Below, piece by piece: positions 34,703-43,921 of a stretch of DNA of 64,000 nucleotides (its first letter is position 1; the number at the start of each line of letters is the position of its first letter). Origin of the DNA: Mucilaginibacter daejeonensis (GTDB lineage: Bacteria > Bacteroidota > Bacteroidia > Sphingobacteriales > Sphingobacteriaceae). A model generated the notes under the pieces. It searched no databases, was not told where the DNA came from, and worked only from the letters and a program-made list of their open reading frames with translations. The stretch is from NCBI RefSeq assembly GCF_020783335.1, contig NZ_CP086068.1, positions 1,426,001-1,490,000 on the forward strand, written 5' to 3'. A program made the position numbers and the translations under genes.

Positions 34703-35599
34703 TCAATGTGCTTTGAGGAACGCGAACGGAACGGGCTTCACCACAAAGCCTTTTTTACGCAGTAAGGTGATCAGGCCGTCCTTGCCACCCAAATGTCCTG
34801 CCCCTACGGCGAACATGGTGCTTTGCGAACCCATGGCCTTGCTCATACGGTCGGCCATTACCTTGTTGCGATCAATGAGCAAGGCCTTGTTAAAGTCGGC
34901 ATCAAGCGGTGCTCCTTCATTCATCTCCTCCAGTAAGTGGTCCGTATCCTGCTTCACATAGGTGGCGGTCATTTTTTTGATCAGTGGATCAGCCCCGGTA
35001 TAGGTCTTTAAAAAGTCGGTAAGCATTTGTGCCTGCTTGGTTATGGTCACGGTATTGATCGCGTTCATCTGTTCGGCGACCGTCTCCAGGCCCTCTATCG
35101 CGATCTTTTGTGCCGCCGCTTGCTTGTACATCTCCATATCAATGGTCACGGTCTTTCCGTTATTCAGGAACATTGGCATAATGAACATGGGCTTGAACCG
35201 GTAAAGGGCACCATTCATGGCCAGTAACGATAGCGTAGGTTGATCTTTAGCGGCACGCTTCAGTTTGGCCAGCATAACGGTATCCAGTAATTTGTTCAGT
35301 TGTTGGGCCGAGTCGGTCACCATGGCGTACTTAACGATCTCGGCAGGGTTCAAATGGCCAAAGTCGAGCTCAAAATATACCTTTTTCACCTGAGCCAGTT
35401 TAGCCATTACCGGCGCAGGCAGCTTGTACAAGGAAGTATCATAGATATGAATGGTACCGAATAGGTAGGTCGGCTGCTTGATGTTCTTGCCGCTTATTTG
35501 CCAAAGAAGCCCCTTATTTTGTGCATTGGAAACAGTAGGGTAAAGCAATAGGAAAAGACCCTGTAAAAGGCAGATCAAAAGCATCGAGAACTTACGCAT
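34703..35599 (-). CDS. TraB/GumN family protein
   Basis: 298 residues with an SPI signal (cleavage near SNAQ). The family signature is intact: LFGTIHIYD near the N-terminus (GTIH motif), YFELDFGHLNP, a central helix-rich part, RNKVMADRM, and the closing VGAGHLGGKDGLITLLRKKGF. The conserved His and Glu residues suggest a metal-dependent hydrolase fold related to EreA/ChaN; activity is not established for bacterial members. Confidence 0.93.
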   Translation of the reverse strand: MRKFSMLLICLLQGLFLLLYPTVSNAQNKGLLWQISGKNIKQPTYLFGTIHIYDTSLYKLPAPVMAKLAQVKKVYFELDFGHLNPAEIVKYAMVTDSAQQLNKLLDTVMLAKLKRAAKDQPTLSLLAMNGALYRFKPMFIMPMFLNNGKTVTIDMEMYKQAAAQKIAIEGLETVAEQMNAINTVTITKQAQMLTDFLKTYTGADPLIKKMTATYVKQDTDHLLEEMNEGAPLDADFNKALLIDRNKVMADRMSKAMGSQSTMFAVGAGHLGGKDGLITLLRKKGFVVKPVPFAFLKAH

Positions 35600-35703
35600 G
35601 GTGAAATTGTTATAGAGTTAAGATTATGCAAGGTAGATAAACAACGGCTCAATTGTAAAATAATTGACACTACCGGCCTTGCGGTTCACTATATTTGAGA
35701 TCG

Positions 35704-35976
35704 ATGCTTACACCCACCACTCATACGCTCGAAAAACTTGAAACACTGCTTAAAAGTGCAGGGTACAAGGTGAGGTATGAAAAAGGCAACTTTAAAACCG
35801 GTGCCTGTTTGTTACAGAACAGCCAGATGATCGTGGTGAACAAATTCTCGAACATCGAAAGCAAGATACGATCAGTGGCCGAACTGATCAGGCAGTTGGA
35901 GATAGATGCCCGTCATCTTGATGATAAACAACTGGCCTTTTACCACCAGATCAAACAAACCGAACTGCAATTGTGA
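35704..35976 (+). CDS. Conserved-looking small protein, 90 residues
   Basis: Starts MLTPTTHTLEKLETLLKSAGY; the ATG at 35704 is preferred over a TTG three codons upstream. A predicted alpha/beta chain with YKVRYEKGNFKTGACLLQNS and MIVVNKFSNIESK, ending in a helix. Family not recognised. Its stop overlaps the GTG start of the MBL gene (GTGA), so the two are translationally coupled and probably work together. Confidence 0.8.
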   Translation: MLTPTTHTLEKLETLLKSAGYKVRYEKGNFKTGACLLQNSQMIVVNKFSNIESKIRSVAELIRQLEIDARHLDDKQLAFYHQIKQTELQL

Positions 35977-36734
35977 TCATTACTTTTTTAGGCACCGGAA
36001 CATCACAGGGCGTACCCGTTATTGCCTGCGAGTGCGAGGTATGTACCTCCACTGATAAGCATGACAAGCGCCTGCGCACCTCTATCATGATAGAGGATGA
36101 GGGTAAGGTGATCGTGATCGACAGTGGACCCGATTTCAGATACCAGATGCTGCGCGAGAAGGTGATGCACCTCGATGCGGTGGTATTCACTCATGCGCAT
36201 AAGGATCACACCGCTGGTTTGGACGATGTGCGCGCGTTCAATTACAAACAGCAGGAAGCGATGTCGGTGTATGCCACCGAGCAGGTGCAGGAGTCGCTTA
36301 AACGGGAGTTCGAGTACATCTTCGCAGCGTACAAATATCCGGGTATCCCGCAACTGGATCTGCATACCATCACCACAGATCCTTTCCACATAGGTCCGGT
36401 AGCGTTCACGCCAATACCCGTGTTGCATTACCGGTTGCCGGTCATGGGCTTCAGGGTAAAGGATGTGAGTTACATAACCGATGCCAAGACCATAACGCCT
36501 TTGGGTATGGAGCGCATTAAAGGTAGCCGCATCCTGATCGTTAACGCGCTGCAAAAAGAACCGCACATCTCTCACTTGACATTTGACGAGGCTATCGCCC
36601 TGGCCAACGAGGTAGGCGCCGAGACCACTTACTTCACCCACATCAGTCACCGTTTGGGTAAACACGCCGATGTATCAAAGGAGTTGCCTGCCAACATCCA
36701 GTTGGCATACGACGGTTTGAAGATGGTGCTCTGA
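35973..36734 (+). CDS. MBL-fold metallohydrolase (PhnP/lactamase_B_2-like)
   Basis: 253 residues starting at GTG 35973. The N-terminal strand IITFLGTGTSQGVPVIACEC and the zinc motif HxHxDH (FTHAHKDHTAGLDD) are intact, with VLHYRLPVMGFRV, YITDAKTI and a late FTHISHRLG giving the remaining ligands. The opening and C-x-C-xx-C cluster (ACECEVC) resemble PhnP, a phosphodiesterase acting on cyclic ribose phosphates. Substrate not certain. Confidence 0.92.
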   Translation: MIITFLGTGTSQGVPVIACECEVCTSTDKHDKRLRTSIMIEDEGKVIVIDSGPDFRYQMLREKVMHLDAVVFTHAHKDHTAGLDDVRAFNYKQQEAMSVYATEQVQESLKREFEYIFAAYKYPGIPQLDLHTITTDPFHIGPVAFTPIPVLHYRLPVMGFRVKDVSYITDAKTITPLGMERIKGSRILIVNALQKEPHISHLTFDEAIALANEVGAETTYFTHISHRLGKHADVSKELPANIQLAYDGLKMVL

Positions 36735-36862
36735 TCATACCTTAGCGGTATTATTGTAACTATTCCGTGAAAGCAGATGGTCGTATCTGCCCTTCCGTGC
36801 GGTGCCGTTCTCATTAACTTTTAATGAAAATATCTTTACCTTGCGGCCATCTACACTACTTT

Positions 36863-38164
36863 ATGGAAAACACAGACGTACTGATCATTGGAGCAGGTGC
36901 GGCGGGTTTAATGGCAGCCTATACGCTTGCCAAGGCAGGTAAAAAGGTCACCGTGCTTGAAGCGCGCGACCGTACCGGTGGCCGCACGAACACCATCTAC
37001 CGTTCACATTTTTTTGAGCGTGCCGAATTAGGTGCCGAGTTCATTCACGGCAACGTACCGATCACCTTAGGCTTGGTGGCCGAGGCCGGCCTGAGCTATC
37101 ATCATGCGGGTGGTGAGATGTGGCGATTTGACGGAGGTAAGTTTCAAAAGGACACCGGCATGATCGAGGGCTGGGATGAACTGATGCAAAAATTGGATGA
37201 GCAGCAGGAGGAGGTTACGCTGAACCAGTTCCTGGATACTCATTTTGTTAATGAAAGCTACAAGGAACTTAAAGATCAGGTACGCCGCTATGCTTCAGGC
37301 TATGACACCAGTGACCCCGACCGCGTAAGCGTGCTGTCCTTGCGCAAGGAATGGCAAGCCGAGGACGATGACGCTCAATACCGCATTGATGACGGCTACT
37401 GCGCATTGATCAGGTATTTGACCGGCGCGATCAAGGCAGCCGGGGGCGTGATATATCTTAATGCCGCGCTTCAGCGCCTACAGTGGGAAAAAGGTAGCGT
37501 GACGGCTCATACGGCCGACGGTAGCGTTTATGAGGCTAAACAGCTATTGTTCGCTGTACCGTTGGGCGTTTGGCAAGCGCCCGAAAAGGCCCACGGCAAG
37601 TTCCAGATCGAGCCGCCGATCACTGAACAGGCGGCCGCGCTGGATAGGATGGGCTTCGGCTCGGTCATCAAAGTTTTGCTGCAATTCAAAGAAGCTTTTT
37701 GGGTGGACCAGCCCACCGGAGATGCGGACCAGGGGAGCATGCGCGATATGGGCTTCCTGTTCACCGAAGAGGTCATACCCACCTGGTGGACCCAAGCTCC
37801 CGCGACATCGGAGTTGCTTACCGGCTGGTTAGGCGGACCGGCTGCTGATGATTGGAAAGATAGGACCGACGAGGAGATATTGATGCAGGCCCTCACCTCG
37901 CTCGGTAACGTCTTTTCCCATGATGCGGAAGGATTAAAGAATGATCTTATTGCCTGGCATGTGGCCAATTGGTCGGCCGAACCTTACACTTACGGATCTT
38001 ATGCTTATGATACAGTAGATACTGTTCGTTCACAGCAAATATTGAATACGCCGGTACAGGAAACTTTGTATTTTGCAGGAGAATTTATGTACCAGGGCAC
38101 TGCCATGGGTACGGTAGAAGCAGCCCTAACGAGCGGCAAGCTCGCCGCTGAAAAAATGATCTGA
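36863..38164 (+). CDS. Flavin-containing monoamine oxidase family protein
   Basis: 433 residues from ATG 36863. The FAD dinucleotide-binding start DVLIIGAGAAGLMAAYTLAKAG is followed by VTVLEARDRTGGRTNTI, the standard GGR motif, and the closing FAD segment TLYFAGEFMYQGTAMGTVEAAL. Oxidises an amine, or acts as an NAD(P)H-type oxidoreductase; substrate unknown. A TACCTTGC element lies before this ATG and inside the longer reading from 36824, favouring the shorter form. Confidence 0.92.
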   Translation: MENTDVLIIGAGAAGLMAAYTLAKAGKKVTVLEARDRTGGRTNTIYRSHFFERAELGAEFIHGNVPITLGLVAEAGLSYHHAGGEMWRFDGGKFQKDTGMIEGWDELMQKLDEQQEEVTLNQFLDTHFVNESYKELKDQVRRYASGYDTSDPDRVSVLSLRKEWQAEDDDAQYRIDDGYCALIRYLTGAIKAAGGVIYLNAALQRLQWEKGSVTAHTADGSVYEAKQLLFAVPLGVWQAPEKAHGKFQIEPPITEQAAALDRMGFGSVIKVLLQFKEAFWVDQPTGDADQGSMRDMGFLFTEEVIPTWWTQAPATSELLTGWLGGPAADDWKDRTDEEILMQALTSLGNVFSHDAEGLKNDLIAWHVANWSAEPYTYGSYAYDTVDTVRSQQILNTPVQETLYFAGEFMYQGTAMGTVEAALTSGKLAAEKMI

Positions 38165-38189
38165 CACATTAAAAAGAGACCTGACCTTT

Positions 38190-39056
38190 ATGACAATGAC
38201 GTATCGTCCCATGTGTATCATCATGGCCTTAGCGGCTATGGTGTCCACCTCCAATATCTATGCTCAAAGTTCGCCAAGTATCGACTTCAGTGTCAGGTAT
38301 ACGCCCGAAACCACGTATGCTATGAGTAACGTGACCATCAATACGATGAGCATGACCAGTACCGGTACCACGTCTGAGGCTAAAAAGAGATTGGGCGCCA
38401 ACAATGGGAAAACGGTGACCACTACCAGCACCAAGGAGATGACCGGCAAGATCATTATTGGTAAGCGCGGCAGCGATCAGCAATGCCCGCTGGAATTCAA
38501 TATCGAAAAGATCGCTGCCCGGCAGGGTGCTACCACGCCATCTGCCGCTAATATCCTGCAGGATATTAGAATGACCGGTAAATACACGGCCAATGATAAG
38601 ATCGTGTTGGACTCGGTAATGAGCACTTCATTGCCGGCCAATGCACGGACGATGATGCTTAACATGATGAATACCGTGCTGGCACAGGTGCAGGTGCCAG
38701 GCAAAACGCTAAGCATCGGCGATTCGGTGGTTCAAAACAATACGCTCAACATGCCGATCGGGGCCACCACCATGACGGTGGCCATGCAGATCAGTTACAC
38801 CCTCCGGAGGGTGGAAGGGAAGCTGGCTTATCTGGATATCCATACTAACGCCAAATTCAGCTATGAGGGTGGAGCAGTGGACGGGTTGAAGGCAACAGGC
38901 GGGGGCAACGGGAAAATGGTGTACAATGTTGACACTCATTATCCCGAAAACGCCGATAACGAGCTGAACATTGGCATTGACCGGATGCAGGACAAGGTCA
39001 AGACACATCTCAAAGTGACCGTGCACAGCTTGCAAAAGGTGACCGTAACACACTGA
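38190..39056 (+). CDS. Secreted protein of unknown function
   Basis: 288 residues (ATG 38196 is also possible). Signal peptide to about SNIYAQ. The mature chain is Thr/Met/Asn-rich beta structure, with TTTSTKEMTGKIIIGK, GKTLSIGDSVVQN and MTVAMQISYTLRRVEGKLAYLDIHTNAKF. The pattern recalls DUF6263-like periplasmic proteins, but I would not assign it. It follows the amine oxidase by 25 bp and may share its transcript. Confidence 0.7.
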   Translation: MTMTYRPMCIIMALAAMVSTSNIYAQSSPSIDFSVRYTPETTYAMSNVTINTMSMTSTGTTSEAKKRLGANNGKTVTTTSTKEMTGKIIIGKRGSDQQCPLEFNIEKIAARQGATTPSAANILQDIRMTGKYTANDKIVLDSVMSTSLPANARTMMLNMMNTVLAQVQVPGKTLSIGDSVVQNNTLNMPIGATTMTVAMQISYTLRRVEGKLAYLDIHTNAKFSYEGGAVDGLKATGGGNGKMVYNVDTHYPENADNELNIGIDRMQDKVKTHLKVTVHSLQKVTVTH

Positions 39057-39068
39057 CCTCATCACATC

Positions 39069-39090
39069 AATAGGTAAATACTTACCTATT
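39069..39090. promoter_or_regulatory. Inverted repeat, operator candidate before the efflux operon
   Basis: AATAGGTAA and TTACCTATT are exact complements around ATAC. The size and AT/GTAC centre are typical of TetR-family operators. It lies 12 bp past the preceding gene, so a weak terminator is the alternative. A -7 box TACATTTG (39177-39184) follows 86 bp later. Confidence 0.4.
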
Positions 39091-39212
39091 TGTCACGGCA
39101 GCGTCTGCTACAAGCAACATTACCATTACATTAGATATTAAACTGTTATCGGGTTTTTAAATATTATAATAGAACTTACATTTGTCTATCTCTATCGTAA
39201 TATTTCCTCCTG

Positions 39213-40628
39213 ATGTTTAGCAGAATATCGATCAGCGTATATGTATTTGCCGCCTGCATGGCCTCTGCCATACCCGCCCTTGCGCAACAGACCGTTGCGC
39301 TGAGTATGAAAGAGGCTGTTGATCTGGGGGTGAAAAACTACCCGGCCATCCTGGCCAAAAAGAATCAGGTCAACTCTTCGAAAGCCTCGTTGCAGGCAGC
39401 CCGAAATGAATATCTGCCCGATGTGACCTTTTCGGCACAGAACGCCTATGGAACGATCAATGGGCAGAACGGTCCGCTGGTAGGTTACCGAGGTCTGGCC
39501 GTTTCGTCATCTGGCCCGGCCTTGCCTAACCAAAGCTGGGATGCGGCCTTCGGTGCCTTATATCTAACCAACGTCAACTGGGACTTTTTTGCGTTCGGCC
39601 GTGCTAAAGAACGCATTAAAGTGCAGAAGCAAACGGTAGGGCGCGATGAGGCCGACCTTGGTCAGCAGGAGTTTCAGCATAAGATCAGGGTGGCATCGGC
39701 TTACCTGGGTGTACTGGCTGCTCAACGGCTGGTCAAGGTGCAGCAAGACAATTTGAACCGCACCATGGAGATCCGCCGCGTGATACGGGCGCGTGTCACC
39801 AATGGGCTAAACCCTGGCGTTGATTCGTCGTTAGCTTTAAGCGAGGTTTCCAACGCCCGCATCCAGCTGACCAATGCTCAGCAGAACGAGAAGGAGCAGG
39901 TGAACCAGCTTTCGCAGTATCTGGGTTATGATACCCCGCCTGCTGATTTTGTGCTCGATAGCACCTTCGTGATCCGTAACCCAACAAATCCTAACCCGTC
40001 CACTACGCTTGCACAGGGCGATCACCCATACCTACGGTTCTATAAGGACCGCATACAGGTAAGCGACGAGCAGGCGAGGTATCAAAAGACCTTCGCGTTG
40101 CCTACCTTCTCGCTCATCGGCGTTTTTCAGGGTAGGGGTTCTGGATTTGGCTTGCCGCCTGCCATTAACAGGCCTGTGGCGGTCAATAGCAGTTATATCG
40201 ATGGCATCAACCCTACACGGGCCAATTACCTGGTAGGGGTGGCAACCTCATGGAACTTTGCCAGCCTGTTTCGCACCAAGCAACAGGTGCGTGCCCAAAA
40301 GTTCATCTCGGCGCAATATCAAAATGAATATGATCTGGTTGATCAGCAATTGCGCAATCAACAGGCACTTGCCGACAGTCGTATCACCAATGCGCTTAAG
40401 AACTCGCAGGAAGCACCCATACAAATAAAGACGGCCAATGAGGCCTACATCCAAAAGGTGACCCTTTACAAAAATGGGCTGGCCACCATCACCGATTTCC
40501 AACAGGCATTATACACCCTTTACCGGGCCGAGACCAATAATTACATCGCCTACAACAATGTATGGCAAGCCCTGCTGTTCAAAGCGGCCTCCACCGGTGA
40601 TTTCGACCTGTTCATCAATAATTTTTAA
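39213..40628 (+). CDS. TolC family outer-membrane efflux protein
   Basis: Outer-membrane channel of the tripartite pump encoded downstream. 471 residues with an SPI signal (cleavage near ALAQ). Two OEP repeats of long amphipathic helices, e.g. SMKEAVDLGVKNYPAILAKK near residue 30 and TNNYIAYNNVWQALLFKA near the end, give the usual TolC duplication. First gene of the three-gene operon; 24 bp to the RND gene. Confidence 0.93.
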   Translation: MFSRISISVYVFAACMASAIPALAQQTVALSMKEAVDLGVKNYPAILAKKNQVNSSKASLQAARNEYLPDVTFSAQNAYGTINGQNGPLVGYRGLAVSSSGPALPNQSWDAAFGALYLTNVNWDFFAFGRAKERIKVQKQTVGRDEADLGQQEFQHKIRVASAYLGVLAAQRLVKVQQDNLNRTMEIRRVIRARVTNGLNPGVDSSLALSEVSNARIQLTNAQQNEKEQVNQLSQYLGYDTPPADFVLDSTFVIRNPTNPNPSTTLAQGDHPYLRFYKDRIQVSDEQARYQKTFALPTFSLIGVFQGRGSGFGLPPAINRPVAVNSSYIDGINPTRANYLVGVATSWNFASLFRTKQQVRAQKFISAQYQNEYDLVDQQLRNQQALADSRITNALKNSQEAPIQIKTANEAYIQKVTLYKNGLATITDFQQALYTLYRAETNNYIAYNNVWQALLFKAASTGDFDLFINNF

Positions 40629-40652
40629 GCTATTCATTAGCCACATCCATAA

Positions 40653-43600
40653 ATGGGACTTATAAGATTCGCACTCCGCAAACCCATCACCATCCTGGTA
40701 CTCGTAGCCGGGCTGTTCTTCTTTGGCCTGAATGCCATCCGCAGTATCAAGATCGATATATTTCCCGATCTAAACCTGCCGGTGATCTATGTATCGCATC
40801 CGTACGGCGGTTACACCCCTACGCAAATGGAATCGTACTTTGGTAAGCAGTACGTTAACCTGCTGTTGTACGTGTCGGGCGTAAAAAGTATCGAAACAAG
40901 GAACATCCAGGGTCTTACGCTGATCAAGCTTTCCTTTTACGAGGGCACCAATATGGCACAGGCCGCTGCGGAGGTGTCGGCCTATACTAACCGTGCACAG
41001 GCGATATTTCCGCCGGGTTCGCAGCCACCGTTCATTTTGCGTTTTGATGCCTCTACTTTGCCGGTAGGGCAGTTGGTACTCACCAGCCCCAAACGTACCA
41101 ATAACGAATTGCTCGATCTGGCCAACGTTTACGTGCGGTCGTCGTTCACCTCGGTACCTGGATTGGTCTCTCCGGCACCGTTCGGCGGTAACACCCGTTC
41201 GATCCTGATCAAAGTAGATCCGTCATTATTACGCTCGCACAACCTTACTCCCGACCAGGTGGTTACAGCCATCCGCGAGAACAACCTGAACTCGCCCGCC
41301 GGTAACGTGCGCATAGGCGACCTCAATTACCTGACGCCTGCCAATACCTCTATCAAAAAGGTGCCCGAATTTGGCGATATACCTTTGTACCGAAACGGCA
41401 TACAGACCGTGTTTTTGCGAGACGTGGCCACGGTGGAGGATGGTGCCGACATTACCAGCAGTTATGCGCTCGTGAACGGCAAGCGTTCGGTATACCTGCC
41501 CATCACCAAATCGGCCGATGCGTCGACCTGGGAAGTGGTGCAAAACCTTAAAAAAGCGATCCCGCGTTTCCAGGCACTGTTACCTGAAGATGTCAAGCTG
41601 TCATACGTGTTCGACCAGTCGGTATATGTGATCAACGCGGTAAAAAGTTTGGCCGAAGAAGGGGCCATTGGCGCTGTACTGACCGGCCTGATGGTACTCC
41701 TGTTCCTGGGCGACAGGCGTGGCGCTTTGATCGTGATCCTGACCATTCCTGCATCGATCGTTTCAGGTATCTTGTTCCTTTCACTGTTCCATCAAACGAT
41801 CAACATCATGACGCTGAGCGGCCTGTCACTGGCCATTGGCATCCTGGTGGATGAATCGACGGTAACGATCGAGAACATTCACCAGCATTTTGCTATGGGT
41901 AAACCCAAGGCCCTGGCCATTTGGGATGCCTGTAAGGAGATAGCCTTCCCTAAGTTGCTCATCCTATTCTGTATACTCGCCGTATTCGCTCCGGCATTTA
42001 CCATGAAGGGCATACCGGGTGCATTGTTCCTGCCGTTGGCACTGGCCATAGGTTTCAGCATGATCACATCATACTTTTTAGCGCAAACCTTTGTGCCGAT
42101 CATGGCCAACTGGCTCATGAAGAACGACCATGAGAAGCCTGGTTTTGCCCGCGATGATGACAACCCCGATGAAATGAAGGAGATGGCCGCTCATGCTGCT
42201 TTAGAGGAGCATGGTGCTAACGAAACCAAGTTCGACAAGTTCAGGCATAAATTCATGCACCTGATGGACAGCATGCTGCCCAAAAGTAAATGGATAGTAG
42301 GTGTATACGCGATCGTGGCCTTAGGCCTGGCCTTTTGGATGTTCAACACCATCGGGCGCGACGTTCTGCCTAAGGTGGAGTCAGGCGCGTTCCAGGTGCG
42401 GCTACGCTCACCCGATGGCACCCGTTTGGAACGTACCGAGGTAGTGACCATTAAAGCCCTGGATGTACTAAAGAAGATCATCGGGCAGGACAAGATCGCG
42501 GTAACATCGGCCTTTGTGGGTAGTCACCCTTCGCAGTTCTCCACCAGCCCGATATACCTGTTCATGGCCGGCCCGCACGAGAGTGTGATCCAAGCCGCCG
42601 TTACCGAGGAGTACAAAGGCAAATTGGATGACCTGAAGGATGAGTTTAGGCACGAGATGAAAAAGATATTGCCCAACGTGCGCGTGTCTTTCGAGCCGAT
42701 AGACCTTACCGATAAGATCCTGAGCCAAGGATCACCAACGCCGGTAGAGGTGGCCATCACCAGTAAGAATAAGAAGCAGAACGTTGTTTATGCCTACAAG
42801 ATATTGCGCGAGCTGAACAAGGTAGGGTATATGCGCGATGTGCAGATCGCACAATCGTTCAAGTATCCGGCCATCAACATCAACATCGATCGTATACGTG
42901 CGGCGCAGTTGGGCGTAGGGGTGGGAGATATATCGAGGTCGCTTACGGCATCTACCTCATCATCACGTTTCACCGAAAAGAACGTTTGGCTTGATGAGAA
43001 GGTAGGGTTGAGCTATAACGTACAGGTACAAGTTCCTGAATACCAGATGGCCAGCATAGATGACATCAAAGAGATACCGATCATGGCTAACCAGCGTCGG
43101 CCGGTATTGAGCGATGTGGCCAGCATCAAGATGGATACCACCTATGGCGAGAACGACAATATTGGCGCCATCCCGACCATATCGGTAACGGCCAACCTGG
43201 ACCATAAAGATCTTGGTTCGGCCAACAAAGACGTACGCAAGGCCATCGCCTCATTAGGCGAGTTACCGCGGGGTTTGAACATTGAGCAACGCGGCCTGGG
43301 CCAAACGCTTGATGATACACTGGACAGTTTGCAGACAGGCCTTTTGGTGGCCATTGTAGTGATATTCCTGATGCTTACCGCCAATTTCCAATCGTTCAAG
43401 GTGTCGTTCGTGGTGCTGTCTACCGTTCCGGCGGTGATCTTTGGTTCCCTGTTCGTGGTGTGGGCCACGGGTGCTACGCTTAACCTGCAATCTTACATGG
43501 GTATGATCATGGCAGTAGGGGTGGCCATATCCAACTCGGTATTGCTCATCACCAACGCTGAGGAATTACGTTTGTACAATGGCGATGCGCTTAAAGCGGC

Positions 43601-43886
43601 ACGTGAGGCTACGGCTCTACGTTTACGCCCGATCTTGATGACCAGTTTGGCCATGATCGTGGGCATGATCCCTATGGCATCAGGCTTGGGCGAAGGTGGC
43701 GATCAAACCTCTCCACTGGGACGTGCGGTGATCGGCGGACTGATCTTCTCTACCTTTGCATCATTGCTTATACTACCACTGGTATTCGCCTGGGTACAAG
43801 GTAAGACCGGTACCGCATCCGTATCACTTGACCCTGAAGATGAGGAGAGCAAATACTTTGTACCGCAACACCACACTAATAACTGA
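40653..43886 (+). CDS. Efflux RND transporter permease
   Basis: Inner-membrane proton-driven pump of 1077 residues with about 12 helices and two large periplasmic loops. Starts RFALRKPITILVLVAGLFFF and includes the RND motif IGILVDESTVTIENIHQHF. In the TM4 proton relay the usual Asp-Asp is D400-E401, and in TM10 the relay Lys is replaced by Ser960 (VAISNSVLL). A Lys/Glu/His-rich cytoplasmic loop (about 488-540) is longer than in AcrB. Substrates unknown. Confidence 0.95.
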   Translation: MGLIRFALRKPITILVLVAGLFFFGLNAIRSIKIDIFPDLNLPVIYVSHPYGGYTPTQMESYFGKQYVNLLLYVSGVKSIETRNIQGLTLIKLSFYEGTNMAQAAAEVSAYTNRAQAIFPPGSQPPFILRFDASTLPVGQLVLTSPKRTNNELLDLANVYVRSSFTSVPGLVSPAPFGGNTRSILIKVDPSLLRSHNLTPDQVVTAIRENNLNSPAGNVRIGDLNYLTPANTSIKKVPEFGDIPLYRNGIQTVFLRDVATVEDGADITSSYALVNGKRSVYLPITKSADASTWEVVQNLKKAIPRFQALLPEDVKLSYVFDQSVYVINAVKSLAEEGAIGAVLTGLMVLLFLGDRRGALIVILTIPASIVSGILFLSLFHQTINIMTLSGLSLAIGILVDESTVTIENIHQHFAMGKPKALAIWDACKEIAFPKLLILFCILAVFAPAFTMKGIPGALFLPLALAIGFSMITSYFLAQTFVPIMANWLMKNDHEKPGFARDDDNPDEMKEMAAHAALEEHGANETKFDKFRHKFMHLMDSMLPKSKWIVGVYAIVALGLAFWMFNTIGRDVLPKVESGAFQVRLRSPDGTRLERTEVVTIKALDVLKKIIGQDKIAVTSAFVGSHPSQFSTSPIYLFMAGPHESVIQAAVTEEYKGKLDDLKDEFRHEMKKILPNVRVSFEPIDLTDKILSQGSPTPVEVAITSKNKKQNVVYAYKILRELNKVGYMRDVQIAQSFKYPAININIDRIRAAQLGVGVGDISRSLTASTSSSRFTEKNVWLDEKVGLSYNVQVQVPEYQMASIDDIKEIPIMANQRRPVLSDVASIKMDTTYGENDNIGAIPTISVTANLDHKDLGSANKDVRKAIASLGELPRGLNIEQRGLGQTLDDTLDSLQTGLLVAIVVIFLMLTANFQSFKVSFVVLSTVPAVIFGSLFVVWATGATLNLQSYMGMIMAVGVAISNSVLLITNAEELRLYNGDALKAAREATALRLRPILMTSLAMIVGMIPMASGLGEGGDQTSPLGRAVIGGLIFSTFASLLILPLVFAWVQGKTGTASVSLDPEDEESKYFVPQHHTNN

Positions 43887-43921
43887 TCACTATCATTCAT
43901 ATAGCTATCGAATAATACCCA

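Noticed and set aside
36003..36665. 220-codon minus-strand frame opposite the MBL gene
   Set aside because: Antisense of a clear metallohydrolase with all motifs.
36824..36862. Longer start for the amine oxidase at 36824
   Set aside because: The extra 13 residues precede the conserved FAD-binding start and contain a promoter-like TACCTTGC.
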